A stretch of DNA of 64,000 nt from assembly GCF_001866645.1 (NCBI RefSeq), contig NZ_MLYP01000053.1, positions 62,001 through 126,000 of the forward strand, in the 5' to 3' direction. The notes beneath the pieces were generated by a model. That model did no database searches, was not told the DNA's origin, and was given only the letters and a program-made list of their open reading frames with translations. The translations under genes and the position numbers were made by a program. The DNA is from Streptomyces colonosanans. GTDB taxonomy: Bacteria; Actinomycetota; Actinomycetes; Streptomycetales; Streptomycetaceae. Positions 26,131 to 36,075 of this stretch are shown here, in pieces. Numbering within the stretch: the first letter of the stretch is position 1; every line of letters begins with the position of its first letter.

Positions 26131-27003
26131 TCAGGAGGAGCTGACCGCCCTGCGGACCACGTCGGGGGCGTTCGTGATGATGCCGTCCACGCCGAACCCG
26201 GCCACCCGGCGGGCGTCGTTCGCGCTGTTGACGGTCCAGGTGAAGACCTTCAGCGGCTTGTCGTGCGGACCTTTGACCGCGTGCACCGCGGAGACGTAGC
26301 CGGCCGAGAGCTTCGTCTCCCCCGAGTTGATCTGGTCGGCGAACCGGGCGTACGCAGGCAGCTGCGTTACCCGGGGCGTGCCCAGGAACGCGGTCCTGAT
26401 GCCCGGCCGAAGGTCGTGGACCGTCCGCACGCTGTCCGCGCTGAAACTCTGGACGATCAGCCGGTTTTTGAGGTGCTCGGGGTCGAGCCAGCCTTCGTCG
26501 GCCAGCAGCTTGAGGATCTCGCGCTCGATGCCCGGGTACAGCTCGGGGGCCTTGATCTCCAGGACCAGCTTCTGGTGGTTGTGCGACACCCGCTCCATGT
26601 ACTGCCGCAGCGTCGGGATGTGCGTGCCCGCGTACCGGGTGCCGAACCAGCTGCCGGCGTCCAGGCGTGCGATCTCCGCGGCGGTGAAATCCTTCACCCT
26701 CCAGGGCGCCCGGTGCGGGAACAGGCGCTTGGCGTCGGTGGTGCGGTCCAGCGTGTCGTCGTGGATGACGACGAGCCGGCCGTCCTTGGTGCGCTGCACA
26801 TCGTTCTCGACCCAGCCGAAACCCATGGCTGCGGCCCGGTCGATGGCAGCCAGGGTGTTCTCGGGCGCGTACGCGGAGGCGCCGCGGTGGGCGACGACGA
26901 CCAGAGCGTCACCACCAGTGGCACCGGCGTGGGGCGTGGGCAGTATGACGACGCTGAGCCCGAAGACTGCGATGGCCGCGACGGCGGCAGCGCGCGCGTG
27001 CAT
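26131..27003 (-). CDS. Secreted glycerophosphodiester phosphodiesterase
   Basis: 290 aa. An N-terminal signal peptide (about residues 1-29, MHARAAAVAAIAVFGLSVV then AxA) exports it. The GDPD fold shows AHRGASAYAPENT (catalytic His39/Arg40), WVENDVQ (metal ligands Glu66/Asp68) and VIHDDTLDRTT (His81). It hydrolyses glycerophosphodiesters to glycerol 3-phosphate and alcohol outside the cell. AAGGAGAA precedes ATG 27003. Confidence 0.93.
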   Translation of the reverse strand: MHARAAAVAAIAVFGLSVVILPTPHAGATGGDALVVVAHRGASAYAPENTLAAIDRAAAMGFGWVENDVQRTKDGRLVVIHDDTLDRTTDAKRLFPHRAPWRVKDFTAAEIARLDAGSWFGTRYAGTHIPTLRQYMERVSHNHQKLVLEIKAPELYPGIEREILKLLADEGWLDPEHLKNRLIVQSFSADSVRTVHDLRPGIRTAFLGTPRVTQLPAYARFADQINSGETKLSAGYVSAVHAVKGPHDKPLKVFTWTVNSANDARRVAGFGVDGIITNAPDVVRRAVSSS

Positions 27004-27237
27004 GCGTTCTCCTTGCGTCAGGCGATGGCGTACGGCACCAGGGTGACAGCAGAGAGTAAAAGGTGCGGGAAAGGAGCGGTCACGGAATTGACCGGAGTAA
27101 CTCGAAACTACGCACAAGCGCAGCACAAATGGGGCAGCGCGGTGATTCTTTGCCGGAAAATCATTCGACCGTTCCGGTGAGAGTCATACTCTCTGCCACA
27201 ACCCTGACCGTCGTCACGGTCCTGGGGATGGGGGCAT

Positions 27238-27256
27238 TTCCGGAATTCCGGAATTC
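27238..27256. promoter_or_regulatory. Overlapping AT-rimmed palindromes upstream of the MHYT gene
   Basis: TTCCGGAATTCCGGAA (27238-27253) and GAATTCCGGAATTC (27243-27256) are both perfect palindromes, formed by repeated GGAATTCC. They lie 33 bp before the MHYT start, within the 285-bp gap, so are placed to act as an operator. Confidence 0.4.
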
Positions 27257-27288
27257 AGGGACGCATCAGGGTGGGAAGGGCGCCGCGC

Positions 27289-28155
27289 ATGCAAGGCACG
27301 GTCGACGGCTTCAGTTACGGCCTCGTCACACCGGTGGTGGCGTATCTCATGGCCTGCCTCGGCGGCGCGCTCGGTCTGCGCTGCACCACCAGATCGATGC
27401 TGGTCACCCACTCCTGGCGGGTCGGCTGGCTCGCCCTCGGCTCGGCCACGATCGGGTCCGGCATATGGACCATGCACTTCGTCGCCATGATGGGGTTCAC
27501 CGTCGAGCAGACCCCCATCCACTACGACAAGGCGATCACGTTCGCCAGTCTCGGCGTCGCCATCGTCATGGTCGGCATCGGCGTCTTCATCGTCGGCTAC
27601 CGGGGGGCGACCGGAGTGGCGCTCTTCACCGGCGGCACCATCACCGGACTGGGCATCGCCTCGATGCACTACCTGGGCATGGCCGGGATGCGCCTGAACG
27701 GCGTGCTCGAGTACAACACCGCCACCGTCGCCGTGTCCGTCGGCATAGCGGTCGTCGCCGCCACCGCCGCCCTCTGGGCGGCCGGACAGATCCGCGGATT
27801 CCTGTGGAGTGTCGGCGCGAGCCTCATCATGGGGCTCGCCGTCAGCGGTATGCACTACACGGGCATGGCCGCCCTCAGCGTCCATCTGCACCCTTCCACC
27901 GGTGCCCCCGGCGGTGACTCGCCCGCCGTCCTGCTCGCCCCGCTGATGATCGGCCCGCTCACCTTCCTGTGCCTGGCCGGCGTCATCGTACTGTTCGATC
28001 CTCTGATGGTCATGGGCAAACCCGACTGGACCCCCGTGGAGCGCAAGCCCGGCGTTCCGGCCCATCCCGAGGCCGCCCACATCGGACGGCGCCCGCTCTC
28101 CCGCTCGGGCCAGCGCGCCGGGCACCGGGGCTCCCGCACCCCGCAGAACAGGTGA
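27289..28155 (+). CDS. MHYT-domain integral membrane protein
   Basis: 288 aa with seven predicted membrane helices. The three MHYT signatures are visible: MHFVAMM, MHYLGMAGM and MHYTGMA. These are proposed to bind copper and sense O2, CO or NO. No GGDEF, EAL or kinase domain follows, only a 50-residue basic tail, so it is a stand-alone sensor. ATG 27289 has GAAGGG upstream; the GTG at 27271 is a less likely start. Confidence 0.88.
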   Translation: MQGTVDGFSYGLVTPVVAYLMACLGGALGLRCTTRSMLVTHSWRVGWLALGSATIGSGIWTMHFVAMMGFTVEQTPIHYDKAITFASLGVAIVMVGIGVFIVGYRGATGVALFTGGTITGLGIASMHYLGMAGMRLNGVLEYNTATVAVSVGIAVVAATAALWAAGQIRGFLWSVGASLIMGLAVSGMHYTGMAALSVHLHPSTGAPGGDSPAVLLAPLMIGPLTFLCLAGVIVLFDPLMVMGKPDWTPVERKPGVPAHPEAAHIGRRPLSRSGQRAGHRGSRTPQNR

Positions 28156-28195
28156 TCCGTCCCCGTTGTCAGTGCGGGGTCGTACGGTGGACTGC

Positions 28196-30328
<2,133 letters not shown>

Positions 30329-30403
30329 CGTCCTTGCCGCCCATGCAGGACCCCGGACACGCGCGGTGTGTTGCAAGACCGACACAAAGCGCGAGCCGGG
30401 GTT

Positions 30404-30420
30404 CGGCACTGTCAGTGCCG
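30404..30420. promoter_or_regulatory. Short palindrome upstream of terD
   Basis: CGGCACTG-T-CAGTGCCG is a perfect 8-bp stem around one base, 67 bp before the TerD start. Position suggests an operator or a leader hairpin. Confidence 0.35.
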
Positions 30421-30486
30421 CTGCGTAGGGTTCTGGTATCCGCAAAGGCCGCGGCCGACAGGGTCTGCTCGAGAGGGGAACAGCGC

Positions 30487-31065
30487 GTGACCGTCAACTT
30501 GACCAAGGGTCAGGCCATCAGTCTGCAGAAGAACGACGGAGGCTCGCTGACCGCTGTGCGCATGGGGCTCGGCTGGCAGGCCGCCCCCCGGCGCGGGCTG
30601 TTCGGCTCGCGCACCCGGGAGATCGACCTCGACGCGTCCGCCGTGCTGTTCGCGGACAAGCAGCCCGTGGACGTGGTCTTCTTCCGCCACCTCGTCAGCG
30701 ACGACGGCTCCGTGCGGCACACCGGGGACAACCTCGTCGGCGGTGTGGGCCAGGGCGGCGACGACGAGGCGATCCTCGTCGACCTGCAGCGCGTCCCGGT
30801 CCACATCGACCAGATCATCTTCACCGTGAACTCGTTCACCGGCCAGACATTCCAGGAGGTGCAGAACGCGTTCTGCCGCCTCGTCGACGAGACCAACGGT
30901 CAGGAGCTGGCCCGCTACACGCTGGCGGGCGGCGGCCCGTACACGGCGCAGATCATGGCCAAGGTGCACCGCACGGGCGCGGGATGGAGCATGACGGCCT
31001 TGGGCACACCGGCCAACGGGCGCACCTTCCAGGACCTGATGCCGGCGATCCTGCCCCATCTGTAG
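30487..31065 (+). CDS. terD: TerD family calcium-binding stress protein
   Basis: 192 aa. The TerD fold is shown by VNLTKGQAISLQK, MGLGWQA, IDLDASAVLF, DDEAILVDLQRVP and FTVNSFTGQTFQEVQNAFCR; the acidic loops bind calcium in studied members. TerD proteins accompany tellurite resistance and phage or stress systems. GTG 30487 with GAGAGGGGAAC upstream. The next gene, also TerD-like, begins 54 bp downstream and is probably in the same operon. Confidence 0.92.
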   Translation: MTVNLTKGQAISLQKNDGGSLTAVRMGLGWQAAPRRGLFGSRTREIDLDASAVLFADKQPVDVVFFRHLVSDDGSVRHTGDNLVGGVGQGGDDEAILVDLQRVPVHIDQIIFTVNSFTGQTFQEVQNAFCRLVDETNGQELARYTLAGGGPYTAQIMAKVHRTGAGWSMTALGTPANGRTFQDLMPAILPHL

Positions 31066-31119
31066 AGCTACAGGAGGCCTGGACACGGAGCGCACCGAGC
31101 GACACAGGGGGACGAGACG

Positions 31120-33081
31120 ATGACGGCCGAGCTGGTCCGGGGACAGAACCATCCGCTTCCCCAGGTCCGACTCGAGGTTCGGGTCTCCGCCGGCAAACCG
31201 ATCGTGGCCGGGGCCACGCTCAGCGACGAACAGGGCAAGGTGTGCGGCGTCGATTGGGTGGCCCACCCGGGTACGCCCACATTGCCGGGCCTGGAGGTCT
31301 CCAGACAGGCGGCGGCCGATCACCGCCTCGCGTTCGACCTGGACGCCCTGCCGGAGAGCGTGCACCGGGTCAATGTGCTGCTCGCCCTGCCGACGGGGAC
31401 CGGCGGTCCGGTGCGGTTCGGCGCCGTCGCCGCTCCCTTCGTCGTGGTCACCGGCCTGGACGGCTCCGAGGTCGCCAGCTACACCATCACCGGCCTGGAC
31501 TCGGAGTCCGCCGTCGTCGCGCTGGAGCTCTACCGCAGACAGGGCGCATGGAAAGTGCGCGCCGTCGGCCAGGGGTACGCGGGCGGCCTCGCCGCACTCC
31601 TCACCGACCAGGGCCTGTCCGAGGCCCGGCAACTCGCGGACAGCATCAACGAAGCGGTGATCCAGGGCCTGGCCCGCTCGGTTGCCCCGCCCCCGCCGCG
31701 CCTGCCGGAGTCCGACCGCACACGGCAGACGACCGCCCCCGCGGCACCCCAGGGCACCTCCGGCCCCGTACCGCCGCACCAGAGACCGCCCGTCGCGCCG
31801 CAGCAGGGATCCCCGTACGACGTCACCGGCGCGCGGGACCCCGGCACGTCACCCGCCTCCGGCGGCCCGATCAACTACCACCACCCCGGTCGGCAGAGCG
31901 CGCCACCGCCACCCCCGCCGACCGCGGCCCCGGCTCCGCCCGGAGAGCCCGCGCAGCCCGTCGCGGGCGATGCGACCGGCTGGTCCATGGAGGAGCGGCT
32001 CTACAACCAGGTGTGGGGCATGTTCGAGGATCTGGCGCGCACAGCGGCGGCGTACCGCAGCGCGGTCGACTTCGCCGACTCACGCAGAGAGCAGGAGCTG
32101 GACAAGCTCCTGTCCGACCCGCGCAGTCGCGTCGGCGGGCAGGGCGCCACCGCCCGCGAGACGGCCCAGACCAGGCACGCCCAGCTCGTCAACCAGGCCA
32201 GGGCCGCGCTCGACCGGGACCTCACCCAGCTGATCGCCGAGTCCGATGTCGTCGAGCCCGCACTGCCCTCGGCGTTCGCGCGCTGGGACAACCCGGTCTG
32301 GCACGGCTACCGGGTGCCGATGGAGATCCCCATGGCCGTGCGTCTCGGTGATCTGCACCTGCCCGAGAGCGAGAGCCTGCGCATCCCCATGCTGGTCAGA
32401 CTGCCACTGGAGCGCGGGCTGTGGATCGACAGCGGGCGCTCCGGAGCCTCCGACACGCTCGCCGACTCCGACGAACTGCGCCGCCTGGCCATGGTCACAG
32501 CGGTGACGCATGCGGCACGGCTGCTCGCTGTCCACCCGCCCGGTGAGTTCTCGGTGCACGTCATCGACCCGGCCGGTTCCGGAGCCCCGGCACTCGCACC
32601 CCTGGTGCAGTCCGGTGTGCTCGCTGCTGCGCCCGCCGTCGGCGCCGCGGGTGTGGCCGACCTGCTGTGCCGCCTCACCCAGCGCGTCGACCTGGTGCAG
32701 ATGGCGGTGCGCGGCGGCGCGCCCGACTCCCTGCCACCCGGCCTCGACACAGCGGAACAGCTGCTGATCGTCAACGACTTCCCGCACGGCTTCGACGACC
32801 GGGCCGTGACCCGGCTGCGCTACCTCGCGGACGAGGGCCCGGCGGTCGGCGTCCATCTGATGATGGTCGCCGACCGGGAGGACGCCGCTGCCTACGGGCC
32901 GCTGCTCGACCCTCTATGGCGCTCACTGCTGCGGCTCACCCCCGTGCCCGACGACCACCTCGCGGATCCCTGGGTCGGCCATGCCTGGACCTACGAGCCG
33001 CCACACATCCCGCGGGGCAGCCAGGTGCTGGAGCGGGTGCTCACCCAGATCGCAGAGGCCCGCCGCTCCTGGAACCGCTGA
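31120..33081 (+). CDS. TerD-like protein fused to an FtsK-like domain without Walker A
   Basis: 653 aa. The first ~190 residues are TerD-like (VRLEVRVSAGKPIVAGATL, FVVVTGLDGSEVASYTITGLDSESAVVALELYR). A Pro-rich linker (about 192-285) follows, then a helical part, then a C-terminal region that reads like an FtsK/SpoIIIE or Ter-associated P-loop domain (VHVIDPAGSGAPALAPL, LLIVNDFP, GVHLMMVADREDAAAYGPLL). Where GATGSGKS should be, the sequence is DSGRSGASD, so ATP hydrolysis is doubtful. Likely works with the upstream TerD protein in a membrane-stress complex. Confidence 0.8.
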   Translation: MTAELVRGQNHPLPQVRLEVRVSAGKPIVAGATLSDEQGKVCGVDWVAHPGTPTLPGLEVSRQAAADHRLAFDLDALPESVHRVNVLLALPTGTGGPVRFGAVAAPFVVVTGLDGSEVASYTITGLDSESAVVALELYRRQGAWKVRAVGQGYAGGLAALLTDQGLSEARQLADSINEAVIQGLARSVAPPPPRLPESDRTRQTTAPAAPQGTSGPVPPHQRPPVAPQQGSPYDVTGARDPGTSPASGGPINYHHPGRQSAPPPPPPTAAPAPPGEPAQPVAGDATGWSMEERLYNQVWGMFEDLARTAAAYRSAVDFADSRREQELDKLLSDPRSRVGGQGATARETAQTRHAQLVNQARAALDRDLTQLIAESDVVEPALPSAFARWDNPVWHGYRVPMEIPMAVRLGDLHLPESESLRIPMLVRLPLERGLWIDSGRSGASDTLADSDELRRLAMVTAVTHAARLLAVHPPGEFSVHVIDPAGSGAPALAPLVQSGVLAAAPAVGAAGVADLLCRLTQRVDLVQMAVRGGAPDSLPPGLDTAEQLLIVNDFPHGFDDRAVTRLRYLADEGPAVGVHLMMVADREDAAAYGPLLDPLWRSLLRLTPVPDDHLADPWVGHAWTYEPPHIPRGSQVLERVLTQIAEARRSWNR

Positions 33082-33490
33082 CCCGGGCGAGAGCTTGACC
33101 AAGGGCGAGTAAAGCCTGCGTGAGCAGGGAGGTTGACTCGACCTTTAAGTTCTTTACCGTCCCTTGGTGATTCGGATACTCTCTGACGCGCGGAGGGGAG
33201 TAGTCCTGCCCCGCTGCGACGCACCCCTCAGTGCGGATCAGTCAGATCCTGGGGCGGCCCGCGGGCGCCAGGTGCGTCATGCGCTCTCGGACTTCGCAGA
33301 TGGAAGCGACCTCCGGTAGTGACGACGCCGACCATGGCCGTGATGTACCGCCGGAGGCGCAGGCGGCGACCGGAAGCGCTCGGAAGGGATGTATGACCAC
33401 GCAGTACGGAGGAACGGCCATCACGGGAACGACAGCCGCGGCGAACAGTTCTGGAGTGCGGTCTCTGTGCCTGTCTGCCAGGATCGCAAC
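33082..33490. other. Intergenic region upstream of the Ca/H antiporter
   Basis: 409 bp without a convincing gene. TTGACT at 33133 is followed by AT-richer sequence to about 33185 (TTTAAG, TTCTTTACC, GATACT), the kind of composition expected of a promoter, but no single -10 stands out. Short frames inside have poor coding bias. Confidence 0.4.
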
Positions 33491-34591
33491 ATGATCGTCG
33501 GGCTTCGGTCACTCGCCTCGCGGTGGACGGCCGTGGTGCCGGTGGCCGCGGTCGTCGTGCTGGCCTTCACCTGGGGGCGCCATCTGCCGGGCGCGGTCGT
33601 CGCCGTGGTGACACTGGTCCTCGCCGGGGCTGTGCTGGCGGCGGTTCACCACGCCGAAGTGGTCGCGCACCGGGTCGGTGAGCCCTTCGGCTCGCTCGTT
33701 CTCGCCATCGCCGTCACGATCATCGAGGTCGCGCTCATCGTCACCCTCATGGTGGACGGTGGCGACAAGAGCGCGACCCTGGCCCGCGACACCGTCTTCG
33801 CGGCCGTGATGATCACCCTCAACGGCGTCGTGGGCTTCAGCCTCCTCGTTGCCTCCCTGCGTCACAAAACCGCGGTCTTCAACCCCGAGGGCACCGGCGC
33901 CGCCCTCGCCACCGTCGCGACGCTGGCCTCTCTCAGCCTGGTGCTGCCGACCTTCACCACGAGCAAGCCCGGCCCGGAGTTCTCCACGGCGCAGCTCACC
34001 TTCGCAGCCCTTGCCTCACTGGTGCTGTACGTCCTCTTCGTGACGACCCAGACCGTGCGTCACCGTGACTACTTCCTCCCGGTCACCCGGCAGGGCGAAG
34101 TGATCCACGCGGACGACCACGCCGACGCGCCGTCCACCCGCACCACGGTCATCAGCCTGGTCCTGCTCGGCTTCGCCCTCATAGGTGTCGTCGGACTGGC
34201 CAAGGGTGTGTCGCCCACCATCGAGTCCGGCGTGACGGCGGCCGGCATGCCGCCGGCCGTGGTCGGTGTGATCATCGCGCTGCTGGTGCTGCTGCCCGAG
34301 ACGATCGCCGCGTGGCGGGCGGCGCGCCGCGACCGGGTCCAGACGAGCCTCAACCTCGCCCTCGGCTCCGCGATGGCCAGCATCGGTCTGACCATCCCCG
34401 CCGTCGCCCTGGCGTCCCTGTGGCTCCCCGGACCGCTCGTGCTGGGCCTCGGCCCCCTCCATATGGTGCTGCTCGCCCTGACCGTCGTCGTGAGCTCTCT
34501 GACGGTGGTGCCCGGGCGTGCCACTCCGCTTCAGGGCGGTGTCCACATGGTGCTGTTCGCGGCGTACCTGGAACTGGCCGTCAACCCGTAG
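33491..34591 (+). CDS. chaA: ChaA-type calcium/proton antiporter
   Basis: 366 aa, eleven hydrophobic helices with two inverted halves of the cation/Ca exchanger family: VTIIEVALIVTLM and VLLPETIAAWRAARRDR hold the conserved acidic residues of the alpha repeats (Glu in IIEVA and in LPETIAA). It exports calcium or sodium against protons. ATG 33491. Its last 11 bases overlap the end of the convergent MFS gene. Confidence 0.9.
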   Translation: MIVGLRSLASRWTAVVPVAAVVVLAFTWGRHLPGAVVAVVTLVLAGAVLAAVHHAEVVAHRVGEPFGSLVLAIAVTIIEVALIVTLMVDGGDKSATLARDTVFAAVMITLNGVVGFSLLVASLRHKTAVFNPEGTGAALATVATLASLSLVLPTFTTSKPGPEFSTAQLTFAALASLVLYVLFVTTQTVRHRDYFLPVTRQGEVIHADDHADAPSTRTTVISLVLLGFALIGVVGLAKGVSPTIESGVTAAGMPPAVVGVIIALLVLLPETIAAWRAARRDRVQTSLNLALGSAMASIGLTIPAVALASLWLPGPLVLGLGPLHMVLLALTVVVSSLTVVPGRATPLQGGVHMVLFAAYLELAVNP

Positions 34592-35891
34592 ACGGCGTGG
34601 CTTCCGGCACCGTGACGGCAGTGGGGCGGGTCTCCGGCAGCAGCGCGAAGCACCCCAGGCTGAGCAGGGCCAAAGCCGTCAGATAGGCGCCGACGCCCCA
34701 GGGCACCCGGCCGCCGTGCTCGGCCAGGGCGGTGGCCACGATCGGGGTGAGGGCACCGCCGAGTACTCCGCCGAGGTTGTAGCCCACGGCCGCGCCCGTG
34801 CAGCGCACCCGAGGCTCGTACAGCTCCGGCAGATACGCGGCGATCACGGCGAACATCGTGATGAAGGCGAGACTCGCGCCGAGGAAGCCCAGGAACATCA
34901 GCAGGGGCTCGCCCGTCGCGAGGAGTGCGACCATCGGGAACATCCACAGGGCGACGCCGGCACAGCCGGTCAGACACAGGGGCCGCCGTCCCCAGCGGTC
35001 GCCCAGGAGCGCCAGCAGCGGGGTCAGTGCTCCCTGCACCACGACGGTGGCCATGACACAGCCCAGCATGACCGGACGGCTCACGCCGAGCCGCTCCGTC
35101 GCATACGCCAGGGACCAGGTCGTCACGGCGTAGAAGACCGCGTACCCGGCCGCGAGCGCACCTGCTGTCAGCAGGACGAGCCGCCAGTGGCCGCGCACGA
35201 CCTCGGCGAGCGGCACGCGCGCGTGGTCGTCGATCTCCAGGAAGCGCGGGCTCTCCGCGAGCGAACCGCGCAGCCACAGACCCGCCGCCGCGAGCAGGCC
35301 CGCCCCCCAGAACGGAATGCGCCACCCCCAGGAGGCGAACTGCGCCTCCGACAGCGTCGTCGACAGCCCCAGCATCACGCCATTGGCCAGCATGAAGCCC
35401 AGTGACGGTCCGACCTGCGGAAAGCTCGACCACAACCCGCGCCGTCCGGGTGGTGCGTGCTCCGCGGTCAGCAGCACCGCACCGCCCCACTCGCCGCCGA
35501 GCCCGAGCCCCTGCAGAAAACGCAGCGCGAGAAGGAGGACGGGAGCGGCCGTACCGATCGTGTCGTACGTCGGCACGCAGCCGACCGCCACCGTTGAGGC
35601 TCCGGTCAGCAACAAGGAGGCGACGAGAACCGGTCGTCGCCCCCGCCGGTCCCCGATGTGCCCGAACAGCACCGAGCCGAGCGGACGCGCCACGAAGCCG
35701 ATTCCGAAGGTCCCGAATGCCGCCAGCGTGCCTGCCGCCGGAGAGAACGTCGGGAAGAACAGCGGTCCCAGGACCAGGGCGGCCGCGGTCCCGTAGACGA
35801 AGAAGTCGTAGAACTCGACGGCCGTCCCGGCGAGCGAGGCAGCCGCGAGCCGGAGCATGGAAGGAGCCCTTACAGTGCGTACATCGTGCAT
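34581..35891 (-). CDS. MFS transporter, metabolite:H+ symporter (MHS/ShiA-like)
   Basis: 436 aa, twelve transmembrane helices. FFVYGTAAALVLGPLFFP, the loop RPLGSVLFGHIGDRRGRRP and LRFLQGLGLGGEWGGAVLL are signatures of the MHS group (proline, shikimate or alpha-ketoglutarate carriers). Substrate not decidable. ATG at 35891 or 35858 (the latter with AAGGG upstream). The Tn3-family transposon begins only 30 bp upstream of 35891 (after the duplicated target), so the native promoter is probably displaced. Confidence 0.88.
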   Translation of the reverse strand: MHDVRTVRAPSMLRLAAASLAGTAVEFYDFFVYGTAAALVLGPLFFPTFSPAAGTLAAFGTFGIGFVARPLGSVLFGHIGDRRGRRPVLVASLLLTGASTVAVGCVPTYDTIGTAAPVLLLALRFLQGLGLGGEWGGAVLLTAEHAPPGRRGLWSSFPQVGPSLGFMLANGVMLGLSTTLSEAQFASWGWRIPFWGAGLLAAAGLWLRGSLAESPRFLEIDDHARVPLAEVVRGHWRLVLLTAGALAAGYAVFYAVTTWSLAYATERLGVSRPVMLGCVMATVVVQGALTPLLALLGDRWGRRPLCLTGCAGVALWMFPMVALLATGEPLLMFLGFLGASLAFITMFAVIAAYLPELYEPRVRCTGAAVGYNLGGVLGGALTPIVATALAEHGGRVPWGVGAYLTALALLSLGCFALLPETRPTAVTVPEATPSTG

Positions 35892-35920
35892 GCCGCGTCA
35901 ACTACCCACGGTGATCGCCC

Positions 35921-35925
35921 GTTAC
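35921..35925. repeat. Target-site duplication, left copy
   Basis: GTTAC directly flanks the left end of the transposon and is repeated at the right end (45925-45929). Five-base duplications are the rule for Tn3-family insertion. Confidence 0.85.
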
Positions 35926-35973
35926 GGCCCTGTTCTCCCGAAGCTACGGCGGAGTGACAAGTAGCTCTCTGTA
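35926..35973. repeat. Left terminal inverted repeat
   Basis: 48 bp beginning GGCCCTGTTCTCCCG and ending GTAGCTCTCTGTA. It matches the reverse complement of 45877-45924 in 46 of 48 positions (differences at positions 16 and 27). Confidence 0.9.
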
Positions 35974-36075
35974 GCGGATCTGGGGTGTGCTTGTCGGCGT
36001 TTTTGATCTTCTGGACTCATCGGGGGCCGTGCTCGGCGAGGTTGGTCCGGTCATGACGACCGGAGGGAGCGCGGG

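Noticed and set aside
33231..33494. Short plus-strand frame before the antiporter
   Set aside because: Poor codon bias and no family resemblance; the antiporter begins at 33491.
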